From JAGGSN01 sp965603725 (lineage in GTDB: Bacteria; Zixibacteria; MSB-5A5; UBA10806; 4484-95), in assembly GCA_965603725.1 (NCBI GenBank), contig CBFDEC010000004.1, forward strand, positions 1 through 64,000: a stretch of 64,000 nucleotides of DNA, read 5' to 3'. This document shows positions 26,178 to 34,918 of this stretch, piece after piece; within the stretch, counting starts at the first letter, position 1, and each line of letters starts with the position of its first letter. The notes below the pieces were generated by a model, which saw only the letters and a list, made by a program, of their open reading frames with translations, did not search any database and was not told where the DNA came from. Made by a program: the position numbers and the translations under genes.

Positions 26178-26723
26178 ATGAAGTTTGCTTTTAAAATACT
26201 GGGCTACGTTACTATGATAGCGATCAATTTTCTGATTTATGTATTTGTATTTTTTATCCTGATCGGAATGGAACCGCATCATGGTATGGCCTATGCAAGG
26301 TATAAAATCGATCAGATAATTTCAGACAGCGTTTTTGTTGCAGAGCAGGAAATTGTAATAAGCAAAGAGATGCAGAAGGAAATTGATAAAACCAAAGCCA
26401 TTGTAGCGGCAGAATTAGAAGATTTAAAAAAGCAGAGAGCGCAATGGTTTAAGGATAAAACAGAACTTGAAGCGATGAGAGATAATATTCAGAGAATGGT
26501 CAAGAAGAAAAGCAAAGAAGAAGAAGATAGAATGTATAAGCTGGCCAAGATTTACGACGGCATGGATCAGCAAAGTGTTGCCGAGGTTTTCGCCCAAATG
26601 GATGATTCTCTTATCGTGGCAATCTTGCCTAAGATGAAGCCTGCTAATGCCGGCCTGGTTTTAGAATTTCTGCCGGCGCAAAGATCGGCAAAGCTTTCAA
26701 GGATGTTATTAAAGGAGATGTAA
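26178..26723 (+). CDS. MotE-like protein (MgtE intracellular N-domain-like)
   Basis: A 181-residue protein with one N-terminal membrane segment (about 8-30), a long charged coiled coil (about 50-130) and a C-terminal helical domain (AKIYDGMDQQSVAEVFAQMD, LPKMKPANAGLVLEFLPAQRSAKL-type) like that of MotE, a periplasmic chaperone of the stator protein MotC in Rhizobiaceae. Such proteins are common before fliK in flagellar operons. It probably acts in motor or hook assembly in the periplasm (inference). First gene behind a sigma-54 promoter. Confidence 0.78.
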   Translation: MKFAFKILGYVTMIAINFLIYVFVFFILIGMEPHHGMAYARYKIDQIISDSVFVAEQEIVISKEMQKEIDKTKAIVAAELEDLKKQRAQWFKDKTELEAMRDNIQRMVKKKSKEEEDRMYKLAKIYDGMDQQSVAEVFAQMDDSLIVAILPKMKPANAGLVLEFLPAQRSAKLSRMLLKEM

Positions 26724-26724
26724 A

Positions 26725-28818
26725 TTGGGCCAGTTGTTTTTTAACATTTCAGCATTAGCCAGCCATTTAATTGCACAATCGGAGACGCCGTCTCCTCATA
26801 AAACTGGCGTCAATACAGATTTTGACAATCTCCTGAAACTGTCGGTGGTAAATGAAAAAATCTGTCAACAGCGCGGGCAAATTCCGGATTTTGATCTTCT
26901 GTATTCGATTTTAAGCAATGTTCCGGCAGTCGCCCTGGACATGGATCAAAGTGAGATTCTACCGTTTAGCAGTTATACTAAATACGAGGACTATGGTATT
27001 AACACGGTAAAGCCGCCAGGCCATATGTTAAACATGGGTTCGCCCGCTGAGCTATATTCTCCGGAATCAATGACAGTTTCGGAACTTGAATATCTCGTAA
27101 CCTCACAAGCCGTTCCCCTGACATTAGACCTGAAGAAGAGCGGCGTTCAGAATGATATTTTTGCAGACAAAGCCCCGGAGGATAATCCTTCAGATCTTCC
27201 CGATCTGCCAAAAATGAATAGCGGTAAAACCAACGATATCTTAAATTCAAACCAAATTCACAATCACAATAATGATTCCCTGAAGGCTTTACAATCACTA
27301 AACTCGATTAGAGGTAATATTCAGGAAGAGACATTAGAAAACCTTGTCAAAATGGATACTTCCCCTAAGGCAATTCAATTTAGTAAAGCTCCAATTGCTC
27401 ATGAGGGAACCCGAATCTCAGTCAACGCCATCAATCCTGAATTGAATATAGTAGAATCGTCGGCAGTGAAATTTCGCGCCCTGCCTGATGGCGGTTTGCG
27501 TTATTCCAGGATAACCTTTACCGTTGACCAGCTATTTGAAGAAAACCGTCGCTCTGTATCTGTAAAGGTGCTTGATGAGACCGACAAGGTGATAGATCAT
27601 AAAGTACCTGTTGCCAGGTTAAGAGAATTAGTTAAAAAGTATCCTGACAGAATTCTAATCGAGGTAAAATCCTCCTCATCAAACTCAACTAAAGTAGACA
27701 GCGACAGTAAATTCATCGGTCAGCAGGCATTGAAGGCAACCCTGCCGGAAATTCAGCCGGCTGAAACAAATAAATCGGTGATTTTTGATTTACGATCTCT
27801 CTTGTCAAAAGATGGTTCTGATAATGTAAACGTTATTCAAAAAACTCTAAGCGGCGCTGCTCAGGCTAATGTTACGGCAAAGGCTAATATTGCAGCAAAG
27901 GCTAATGTTGCGGCAAAGGCTAATGTTGCGGCAAAGGCTAACGTTGCAGTAAAGGTCAATGCATCTGAAAATCACCCTTTAACAAATAATATCCCGGTGC
28001 ATAAAGCCGGTTATGAATACAGCCCAAAACAGGCTATGGAGAAAATCAATCGAATTTCAGATGAGCCTGAGTTTTCATCACGAACCATTAATGAATCAGA
28101 CAATAAGGATGTCCTTACCAGAACGCCCGCACAGGTTAAAATAGCCAGAGTAAATGATGAAAATAACAGTAAAGAATGTAATGAAAAATCTAAGGAGTTT
28201 CAGTTGCCTGATAATAAAGGGGGCGCTGATGCCAAGACCTCGGTTGAGTTGGGTAAGGGCACAAATCCATCATCCATTATTAACGATGGCGTTTTCAAAC
28301 ATCAGCCTGGCATCAAAACGCAGCCTCCATCGACTGATTTACAGAGCGAGAATTTAAGCGCTGATGAACCAAAAACAGCGAGAATCGCTGAAAATGTTGA
28401 AAAAATAATAGAGCAGTTGAAATCGAAACTGGTCGTCAATTCTAAAAACACTCAGATGATCATAAGGCTGAAGCCGGAAAGCCTGGGCAGGATTAGAATT
28501 GATTTTAAGTATGATGGTGAAACGGTAAAGGCATTGTTTAGAGTTGAAAATCTCGAGGTCAAATATGCGCTGGATTCGGAGCTGCCGAAATTGAAAGCAA
28601 ACTGGAAAATAGATGACTATAAAGTGGAAATAAACAGCTTTGAAAATAACCCGGGCTCGTTTAACGGTCATCGTTTTTATTCTGGAAGGGCAGAACATGA
28701 TCGGTTGAATCGTACATTTTCCTCAAATAATGAACTTTCAAACAATGAACTGGCCGCTGATAGTAAAATTAAGCATTCGGTCAACTTATATGGCGGCGCA
28801 ATTGACCTTGTCGCTTGA
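26725..28818 (+). CDS. fliK: Flagellar hook-length control protein FliK
   Basis: A 697-residue FliK, the exported molecular ruler that switches export specificity when the hook is complete. The C-terminal domain (about 560-650, with QMIIRLKPESLGRIRIDFKYD) is the conserved switch domain; the rest is low-complexity and unstructured, as expected of the ruler. Residues about 381-410 contain a repeat of (A-N-V-A-A-K). It is longer than enteric FliK (about 400). The start is TTG at 26725, with AAAGGAG upstream and 1 bp after the preceding stop. Confidence 0.88.
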   Translation: MGQLFFNISALASHLIAQSETPSPHKTGVNTDFDNLLKLSVVNEKICQQRGQIPDFDLLYSILSNVPAVALDMDQSEILPFSSYTKYEDYGINTVKPPGHMLNMGSPAELYSPESMTVSELEYLVTSQAVPLTLDLKKSGVQNDIFADKAPEDNPSDLPDLPKMNSGKTNDILNSNQIHNHNNDSLKALQSLNSIRGNIQEETLENLVKMDTSPKAIQFSKAPIAHEGTRISVNAINPELNIVESSAVKFRALPDGGLRYSRITFTVDQLFEENRRSVSVKVLDETDKVIDHKVPVARLRELVKKYPDRILIEVKSSSSNSTKVDSDSKFIGQQALKATLPEIQPAETNKSVIFDLRSLLSKDGSDNVNVIQKTLSGAAQANVTAKANIAAKANVAAKANVAAKANVAVKVNASENHPLTNNIPVHKAGYEYSPKQAMEKINRISDEPEFSSRTINESDNKDVLTRTPAQVKIARVNDENNSKECNEKSKEFQLPDNKGGADAKTSVELGKGTNPSSIINDGVFKHQPGIKTQPPSTDLQSENLSADEPKTARIAENVEKIIEQLKSKLVVNSKNTQMIIRLKPESLGRIRIDFKYDGETVKALFRVENLEVKYALDSELPKLKANWKIDDYKVEINSFENNPGSFNGHRFYSGRAEHDRLNRTFSSNNELSNNELAADSKIKHSVNLYGGAIDLVA
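27865..27954 (+). repeat. Five-unit 18-bp minisatellite inside fliK
   Basis: Five near-identical 18-bp units (GCTAATGTTGCGGCAAAG and variants) at 27865, 27883, 27901, 27919 and 27937, followed by one decayed unit. They encode six-residue repeats A-N-V/I-A/T-A/V-K. Gain or loss of units keeps frame and would change ruler length. Confidence 0.93.
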
Positions 28819-28831
28819 AAGGAGGTGAAAA

Positions 28832-29536
28832 ATGACATACATATCGGACTTGCAGTTTTATAATCCGCTGTATGATGGCTACGATACAGCGGTTGATCGA
28901 AGCCTCGGTAAAGACGATTTTTTGAACCTGCTGGTTACCCAGCTTCGCAACCAGAATCCGTTAGATCCAATGCAGGACCAGGAATTTATTGCCCAGCTTG
29001 CCCAGTTCTCACAGCTTGAGCAGTTGGAAAATATGAATTCCTCGCTTGCGACCACCACTCAGGTGGATTATCTGATGAGCCAGACAATTGCGAACACCAT
29101 GGCTACGACACTAATAGGCAAAACAGTTATTGCCGAGGGCGCAGATTTCTTTCTAACCGCAAACGAGGATGTTGACATAAGCTTTAATCTTGCCACGGAG
29201 GCCGCATCGGCGGAAATCAAAATATTCAACGATAGCGGTACCCTGGTTCGAACCATCCAGTTGGATGATTTACCCAAGGGCAACAGCACCTGTACCTGGG
29301 ATGGCCGCAATGATGAGGGCAGCCTGTTAGGTTCGGGCGATTATTCCTACGAAGTCACAGCCATGACCTTATCCGGGGAAAGCTTGATTGTCAATAAACG
29401 AGTGATCGGCGTTATTAATTCGGTGAAATACATTGACGGCCAGGCTTATCTTATTGTCGGCGGTTACAAAGTAGCTCTGTCAACGATTATCGAGGTCGAA
29501 CAGACTGGCGGGACAGCGTCAAATTATAACAATTAA
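28832..29536 (+). CDS. flgD: Flagellar hook capping protein FlgD
   Basis: A 234-residue hook scaffold that caps the growing hook. The N-terminal motif LGKDDFLNLLVTQLRNQNPL plus DPMQDQEFIAQLAQFSQLEQ is diagnostic. The C-terminal half has the FlgD Ig-like/Fn3-like fold (SAEIKIFNDSGTLVRTIQL, TWDGRNDEGSLLGSGDYSYE). An AAAGGAGGTG site precedes the ATG. It stands between fliK and the small flagellar operon gene, the usual order before flgE. Confidence 0.97.
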   Translation: MTYISDLQFYNPLYDGYDTAVDRSLGKDDFLNLLVTQLRNQNPLDPMQDQEFIAQLAQFSQLEQLENMNSSLATTTQVDYLMSQTIANTMATTLIGKTVIAEGADFFLTANEDVDISFNLATEAASAEIKIFNDSGTLVRTIQLDDLPKGNSTCTWDGRNDEGSLLGSGDYSYEVTAMTLSGESLIVNKRVIGVINSVKYIDGQAYLIVGGYKVALSTIIEVEQTGGTASNYNN

Positions 29537-29561
29537 AACCTATTAATGAAGGAGGTGAGAA

Positions 29562-29942
29562 ATGAAAGTTCATGGCATTGATAAAACCGCTAACATCATA
29601 TCGACCAAATTGCCTGTAAAGAGTTCCGTATCGAAGGAAAAACAAGGCGATTTTCAACGTATTTTTAAAGCGGTTATATCAAATAAGACCGACTTGAAAT
29701 TTTCCGGTCACGCTATAGACAGACTAACCGACCGTGGTGTGCAGCTTGATGAAAACACCGTTACCCGGTTGGACAAAGCGGTCTCAGCCGCCGGGGAAAA
29801 GGGCTCAGGCCAGTCGCTGGTATTGCTGGATGAGATGGCATTTTTGGTTTCTGTTAAAAACAAAACAGTAATAACGGCGATGGAAACTGACATGATGAAA
29901 GAGGGGATATTTACTAAAATAGACAGCGCTGTAATTGGCTAA
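29562..29942 (+). CDS. Flagellar operon protein (TIGR02530-like)
   Basis: A 126-residue protein matching the small flagellar operon family often found between flgD and flgE. The core (LKFSGHAIDRLTDRGVQLDE, VLLDEMAFLVSVKNKTVITAM) is well conserved. It probably helps hook assembly, though the family is poorly characterised. A strong GGAGGTG precedes the ATG. Confidence 0.85.
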   Translation: MKVHGIDKTANIISTKLPVKSSVSKEKQGDFQRIFKAVISNKTDLKFSGHAIDRLTDRGVQLDENTVTRLDKAVSAAGEKGSGQSLVLLDEMAFLVSVKNKTVITAMETDMMKEGIFTKIDSAVIG

Positions 29943-29952
29943 TATTAAACCG

Positions 29953-30002
29953 GGCTGGACCCCCAAACGGGGAAGCCCATGATCCGGCCTGACCGGTCGG
30001 AT
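29953..30002 (+). promoter_or_regulatory. Two RNA hairpins in the flgE leader
   Basis: Stem 1 pairs GGGCT (29953-29957) with AGCCC (29974-29978) and CCCC (29961-29964) with GGGG (29969-29972). Stem 2 pairs ATCCG (29982-29986) with CGGAT (29998-30002). There is no T run. They sit 20 bp before the flgE start and could protect the hook mRNA or modulate its translation. Confidence 0.45.
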
Positions 30003-30022
30003 AAATGGAGGAGATTTAAGTT

Positions 30023-32293
30023 ATGATGGCATCACTTTTTGCCGGAGTATCCGGCTTGAAAAACCACCAATTGAAGATGAACGTTGTGGGCGACAACATT
30101 GCCAATATCAATACGATTGGCTTCAAAATGGGCCGGGTCACTTTCCAGGAGGCGCTGGTGCAGACTTTAAGAGGAGCTTCCAGGCCAACCTCGACCCAGG
30201 GCGGTTGTAATCCATTGCAATTGGGACTCGGCATGTCTTTGAATACAATCGATAATATTTTCCTGCAGGGAGGCTTAGAAACTACTGGCCAGATAACCGA
30301 CCTGGCAATTCAGGGCGCCGGCTTTTTTGTGCTCTCAGACGGTCAGCAGGATTTTTACACACGCGCCGGGGCATTCAGTTTTGACGCCACTTCAAATATG
30401 GTAAATCCCGGGAATGGATTTGTTCTTCAGGGGAAAATGGCTGATGTTGACGGGACAATTCCTGCAAATGTCTCTATCGGTAATATCACACTGCCATTTG
30501 GCCAGCAGGATCCAGCCAGAGCAACAGAGGAGATTGTACTTGGTATGAACCTCGAGTCAAATGCTACAGATTCTGAGGCGTTACTTATTTCAGCGGGTTC
30601 TTCTAACGTAAATACTGTTTCCGGTTTTGCGAGAGATGGCTCCGGCGGCACGCATTCGATAACTATTACCGGAAATAACGCTGAATTTTCGCAGATGGCG
30701 GGAACTCATGCTAACGTACTGACCGATGTACTGGCCGTTGATATAACTCCGACTATAAATGTCGGCGGCGGCTCTTTGCCGGCAGATGATTATGTTTATC
30801 GGGTAATTGCAGTCAATGCTCTCGGGCAGTCGACCTGTGAAGATATTGTGGTGAACGGTGTGGCGCTCAACGATTCGGTCACCCTCGATTGGACCGGTAA
30901 TATCGACGCCGATGCTACTGAAGTCTGGATTTACAGGAAAAGAGCTACAGCGGACTGGACTGACGCTGACTGCGGCTTGCTTGCGCAAGTAGCCGTTGGT
31001 GCGAATACTTATATTGATGATTACTCTGATCAGGCCTCTCCCTCAAATCCCTCCTCGATTAACACAACCGTTAATCTAACCGGTGATGAGTTATTGTCTG
31101 CCCTGGGTGTAACCGATATTTCGGACTTTCAGATAAGTGTGGATAACGGCGCCTGGGCTACATTATCTCAGCTCACTCTCAATTCGACAATCAATGATTT
31201 AATGGCCGCTATAAACTCAAATGCACCGGGAGTTACGGCCTCTATTCAAAACGGCGAAGTTCATCTTAAACGTGATTATGCCGGCGCGGCCAGTATATAT
31301 AATATCCGTGTCCGGGATCAGGGAGCTACAGATGTATGCGAGATGATATTTGATGCATCAGGCAGTCTTAACATTGCTAACGGAGCCGCATCCACACTGG
31401 TGGCAACTGATATATTCACTCCAAATGTTACCGGTGTGCCTCTTGATCCTGTAATATTATCGCTTCTAACTGACAGCGATACCGGTATTATAACGGGAAT
31501 TTCCGATTTAGGCGGCGGCGGCGTCACTGTTTCGAGCGGTCAGGCAGGTCTGGCAGCTTCAACCCTGGTCATTGAAACTGAAGATACTCAACATGCAACC
31601 AGTATAACCACCTATGATTCTCAGGGCGGCAAACACACTATCACGATAACTTTTACAAAAAGCTGGAACGATAATGAATGGTTTTGGAGCGCTGAAGTCA
31701 GCGCCGGTGAGTCAATCCGTTCGGGAGGTTCAGGTACAGTTAATTTCAATCAGGATGGTTCACTGGCATCATTCGGCTTTGACGGCGGCGCAACATCATT
31801 GAGGATCGATCCTAACAACGGCTCCGAGAATATGGATATTGACCTGATAGCAGGCTCACCAGCGGCGTTTGACGGTTTGACGGGATTTGCCTCCTCGTCA
31901 ACAGCGGCGGCCCGATCGCAGGACGGCTATGGTCTTGGAGTTTTATCAAATATCTCAATCAGCCCTTCGGGAACTATCACCGGAATGTTCACAAATGGAG
32001 TATCGAGGATTCTGGCTCAAATCTATATTGCGGAATTCAACAACCCTGCAGGATTGTTAAAATCAGGTAGAAACATGTACCAAACATCTCCCAATTCAGG
32101 CGCGGCGATTATGGGGATTGCCGATACGACATCATCCTCCACGATCACCTCAGGCGCGCTGGAAATTTCGAATGTCGATTTGGCGCAAGAGTTTACGGGA
32201 ATGATTGTGGCTCAGAGGGGCTTTCAGGCGAACGCCAGAGTAATTACAACTTCTGATGAAATGTTAAATGAACTGGTGGCGCTCAAACGATAG
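30023..32293 (+). CDS. flgE: Flagellar hook protein FlgE, long form
   Basis: A 756-residue hook subunit, nearly twice enteric FlgE (about 400). The N-terminus (LFAGVSGLKNHQLKMNVVGD, NIANINTIGFK) and C-terminus (ALEISNVDLAQEFTGMIVAQ, RGFQANARVITTSDEMLNEL) form the conserved core. The middle carries extra exposed domains: an Fn3-like stretch (about 248-340, DDYVYRVIAVNALGQST then ATEVWIYRKRA) and a hook-IN-like region (about 350-430, DELLSALGV). GGAGGAG lies upstream; ATG 30026 is an alternative start. Confidence 0.95.
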   Translation: MMASLFAGVSGLKNHQLKMNVVGDNIANINTIGFKMGRVTFQEALVQTLRGASRPTSTQGGCNPLQLGLGMSLNTIDNIFLQGGLETTGQITDLAIQGAGFFVLSDGQQDFYTRAGAFSFDATSNMVNPGNGFVLQGKMADVDGTIPANVSIGNITLPFGQQDPARATEEIVLGMNLESNATDSEALLISAGSSNVNTVSGFARDGSGGTHSITITGNNAEFSQMAGTHANVLTDVLAVDITPTINVGGGSLPADDYVYRVIAVNALGQSTCEDIVVNGVALNDSVTLDWTGNIDADATEVWIYRKRATADWTDADCGLLAQVAVGANTYIDDYSDQASPSNPSSINTTVNLTGDELLSALGVTDISDFQISVDNGAWATLSQLTLNSTINDLMAAINSNAPGVTASIQNGEVHLKRDYAGAASIYNIRVRDQGATDVCEMIFDASGSLNIANGAASTLVATDIFTPNVTGVPLDPVILSLLTDSDTGIITGISDLGGGGVTVSSGQAGLAASTLVIETEDTQHATSITTYDSQGGKHTITITFTKSWNDNEWFWSAEVSAGESIRSGGSGTVNFNQDGSLASFGFDGGATSLRIDPNNGSENMDIDLIAGSPAAFDGLTGFASSSTAAARSQDGYGLGVLSNISISPSGTITGMFTNGVSRILAQIYIAEFNNPAGLLKSGRNMYQTSPNSGAAIMGIADTTSSSTITSGALEISNVDLAQEFTGMIVAQRGFQANARVITTSDEMLNELVALKR

Positions 32294-32302
32294 CCGATAA
32301 AT

Positions 32303-32329
32303 ATAGGGGGAGGGTAAACCTCCCCCTGT
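32303..32329 (+). promoter_or_regulatory. Strong hairpin after flgE without T run
   Basis: A 9-bp perfect stem (AGGGGGAGG at 32305-32313 with CCTCCCCCT at 32319-32327) and a 5-nt loop, followed by GTAAAGG and not by Ts. It lies between flgE and flbD. It is better explained as a 3' mRNA stabiliser or processing site for the highly expressed hook gene than as a full terminator. Confidence 0.7.
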
Positions 32330-32343
32330 AAAGGAAAAGAACG

Positions 32344-32553
32344 ATGATTAAAGTAACCAGATTAAATGATTCCGAACTTGTGATTAATACCGACATGGTA
32401 GAGTTTATCGAAGCTATCCCTGACACAATAATCAGTTTGACCACAGGGAAGAAAATCATGATTAAAGAGAGCGTTGATGAAATTATCGAAAAGATTGAAG
32501 ATTATAAAAAACGAATACACCGGTTAGATATTAAGGATAAACAGGCGAGGTAG
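32344..32553 (+). CDS. flbD: Flagellar protein FlbD
   Basis: A 69-residue FlbD of the small Firmicutes/Thermotogae type (also named SwrD), unrelated to the Caulobacter regulator of the same name. The block MIKVTRLNDSELVINTDMVE plus SLTTGKKIMIKESVDEI is typical. In Bacillus this protein raises motor torque; the same role here is inference. It sits between flgE and fliL as in Gram-positive flagellar operons. Confidence 0.9.
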   Translation: MIKVTRLNDSELVINTDMVEFIEAIPDTIISLTTGKKIMIKESVDEIIEKIEDYKKRIHRLDIKDKQAR

Positions 32554-32555
32554 AT

Positions 32556-33173
32556 ATGCCAGAAGTCGAAAAGATGACGCCTCCGGATTTGGAGCAAACC
32601 AAGAAAGATAAAGCTAAACCCGCTAAGAAAAAAAGCAAACTCAAGGTAAACCTGATAATCATTGTCGCATTGCAGCTGTTGTTGGCCGGCGGCGGATTTT
32701 TTGTAGTAAACAATTTTATCAAACGTGATCCGGGGCTGCAAAATGTTCTGGTTGAGGAGCGTCTTAAAGCCGAGGAGGAAGAGCAAGAGGAAGGGGATAA
32801 AGCAGACCATGGTGAAGATATTCCCAGGCAGATTTGCCTTCTGGAGGATATAATTGTTAACCCGGCTGGCACAAGAGGAAGCCGTTATCTCTCAGTTTCA
32901 ATCGGCGTTGAAATGGATGTCGTATCAAGCGACGAGAAAGCAAGCGGTGATCATGGCGAGGAAGCTCAGTCATCGTCCGGCAGCCCTATTGATAATAAGA
33001 GATTGCAGCTGCGGGATGCGTTGATTCAAATTCTATCGTCAAAAACGATTTTGCAGTTGACGACTACTGAGGAAAAAGAATTGATAAGAAGCGAAATATT
33101 GGAAAGTTTCAAGGAAATCCTGGAACCTATAGCTGTTCACCGGATTTATTTCGTTGATTTTGTATTACAGTAG
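32556..33173 (+). CDS. fliL: Flagellar basal body-associated protein FliL
   Basis: A 205-residue single-pass membrane protein that surrounds the stator and supports torque. Basic N-terminus, membrane segment about 31-52, acidic linker, then a periplasmic FliL domain (LEDIIVNPAGTRGSRYLSVS ... LRDALIQILSSKTILQL). An extra Ser/Gly/acidic insertion (about 126-147) interrupts the domain. It starts 2 bp after flbD; fliM follows after 2 bp. Confidence 0.92.
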   Translation: MPEVEKMTPPDLEQTKKDKAKPAKKKSKLKVNLIIIVALQLLLAGGGFFVVNNFIKRDPGLQNVLVEERLKAEEEEQEEGDKADHGEDIPRQICLLEDIIVNPAGTRGSRYLSVSIGVEMDVVSSDEKASGDHGEEAQSSSGSPIDNKRLQLRDALIQILSSKTILQLTTTEEKELIRSEILESFKEILEPIAVHRIYFVDFVLQ

Positions 33174-33175
33174 CT

Positions 33176-34156
33176 ATGGCAAAGATATTATCACAGAATG
33201 AGATTGATGCACTGCTTAACCAGGTAACCCCCGGTGATGAGGGTCAGTCTTTTGATGATCTTGGTAAAGAGACGGATGCTTCCCGTAAAGCGGTTACTTA
33301 TGATTTCAAGCATCCCAACCGAGTCTCAAAAGATCAGATGAGGACTTTGGAATCCCTTCACTCAAATTTTGCCGGTCATTATGGTTCTGCGCTTTCAGGT
33401 ATCACTCGTTCAGTAGTTGATATTGATCTTCTATCAGTTGACCAGATCACTTATTCAGAGTTTATTATGTCATTGGTTTCACCGTCATCAACCTACGTGT
33501 TTTCTATATCGCCCCTTGAGGGAGGAGGGATACTCGACTTTAACCCCTCAGTCGTTTTTGCCTTTGTTGACAGGATGTTTGGCGGCAAAGGAAAATCCAT
33601 GAGTACTGAACGCGAACTTACCGGCATTGAAAAATCAATCATGACAAAGATTATAAACAGGGGATTTAAAGAACTTGAAAAAGCCTGGTCGCATATTATC
33701 TCGCTGCAAATCAAAATGTCGGCATTTGAGTCCAATCCGCAATTTATTCAAATTGTGCCTCCCGGAGAAACAGTAATTGTAATTTCACTGCAGATTAAAA
33801 TGCAGCAATCATCGGGAATCATGACAATTTGCTATCCATATCTCTCCCTGGAAAGCATTGTCAACAAGCTGTCGGCTCAAAACTGGATTGATATAAATAA
33901 AAAGATGATGGATGATAATGACCGTTTACAAAATGTGAAACGACTGGTACCTGTCACGGCGCTTATCAAGGCGGTGCTCGGCAGCACAAATGTTACTATT
34001 CGTGATCTTATTAATATTGAGAGAGGCGATGTCTTAAGAATAGATCGTCATGCACACACCGATATCGATTTGTATGTAGGTAATATCCTGAAATTTCAGG
34101 GCAAACCGGGAAGGTCTGGAAAACAATTAGCCGTGAAAATTAACAATATTATTTGA
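33176..34156 (+). CDS. fliM: Flagellar motor switch protein FliM
   Basis: A 326-residue C-ring protein. The N-terminal LSQNEIDALLNQV is the CheY-P binding segment, so chemotactic control of the switch is retained. The middle CheC-like domain (SLHSNFAGHYGSALSG) binds FliG and the C-terminal SpoA domain (about 250-320) joins FliN. Full length. It overlaps nothing but lies 2 bp from fliL and 9 bp from fliN. Confidence 0.96.
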   Translation: MAKILSQNEIDALLNQVTPGDEGQSFDDLGKETDASRKAVTYDFKHPNRVSKDQMRTLESLHSNFAGHYGSALSGITRSVVDIDLLSVDQITYSEFIMSLVSPSSTYVFSISPLEGGGILDFNPSVVFAFVDRMFGGKGKSMSTERELTGIEKSIMTKIINRGFKELEKAWSHIISLQIKMSAFESNPQFIQIVPPGETVIVISLQIKMQQSSGIMTICYPYLSLESIVNKLSAQNWIDINKKMMDDNDRLQNVKRLVPVTALIKAVLGSTNVTIRDLINIERGDVLRIDRHAHTDIDLYVGNILKFQGKPGRSGKQLAVKINNII

Positions 34157-34165
34157 GGTATAGTT

Positions 34166-34918
34166 ATGGACGAGGAAAAACAGTCACCACTGGATGATAA
34201 GGAGAAGAATGGGCAGCCTGATGCTCCAGTAGACGATTCGATGACTGAATCACAGGATGCAGAAACGAAGGAAACATCATCTGCAGGCGATGATCTGGCA
34301 ATGCCGGATATGGATTTACCCGCGTCTGATTCCAAAGACCAGGATCAGGCTGAATCATCGGCGGATGATGCTGCAAAACCGGAAGAAGGGCAATCTGAGG
34401 CGAAATCCGATACGGAATTAAAGGCGGTAGAAGAGGAACCGTCAGCCGACTCAGATTCGGCATCACAGCCGTCTGACAATCCAGATGACTGGAACGAAGA
34501 CGACGCCGAAACGGCCATGCTTAAAATGATGGAAGACGACGCCGGCGCTGGAAAAGAAACATCGGAAACGCCATCATCCGCTCCTTTATCTGACGACTCA
34601 CAACCGGTAGTGGAAAAAGTTGCTTTTCAGACTCTTCAGCCTGAGGGGAAGTCTGAAGCTAAGAACCTTGATATGCTTATGGATGTTTCTCTGCCGATTG
34701 CGATAGAGCTGGGGCGAACCTCTATGGCTATCGAGGATATTTTAAATCTCAGCCCTGGTTCGGTAGTGGAACTTGATAAGCTGGCGGGTGAACCGGTCGA
34801 CCTGTTAGTAAATAACAAACTCTTGGCCAAGGCTGAAGTTGTTGTCATCGATGAAAATTTCGGCGTTCGCATCACCAGCATGGTTTCCCCGCAGGACAGG
34901 ATCAGGAACCTGCAATGA
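34166..34918 (+). CDS. fliN: Flagellar motor switch protein FliN with long acidic N-terminus
   Basis: A 250-residue FliN. The last ~80 residues form the SpoA domain (LDMLMDVSLPIAIELGRTSM, GSVVELDKLAGEPVDLLVN), which builds the base of the C ring and docks FliH. The first ~165 residues are Asp/Glu/Ser-rich and probably disordered, with no CheC phosphatase motif, so this is not a FliY. Enteric FliN is 137 residues. The stop overlaps the fliO start by 4 bp (ATGA). Confidence 0.93.
   Translation: MDEEKQSPLDDKEKNGQPDAPVDDSMTESQDAETKETSSAGDDLAMPDMDLPASDSKDQDQAESSADDAAKPEEGQSEAKSDTELKAVEEEPSADSDSASQPSDNPDDWNEDDAETAMLKMMEDDAGAGKETSETPSSAPLSDDSQPVVEKVAFQTLQPEGKSEAKNLDMLMDVSLPIAIELGRTSMAIEDILNLSPGSVVELDKLAGEPVDLLVNNKLLAKAEVVVIDENFGVRITSMVSPQDRIRNLQ

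Noticed and set aside
32293..32300. A perfect GCCGATAA (sigma-28 -10) at the flgE stop codon
   Set aside because: The -35 position (32274-32277) reads TGGT and no TAAA lies at a workable distance.
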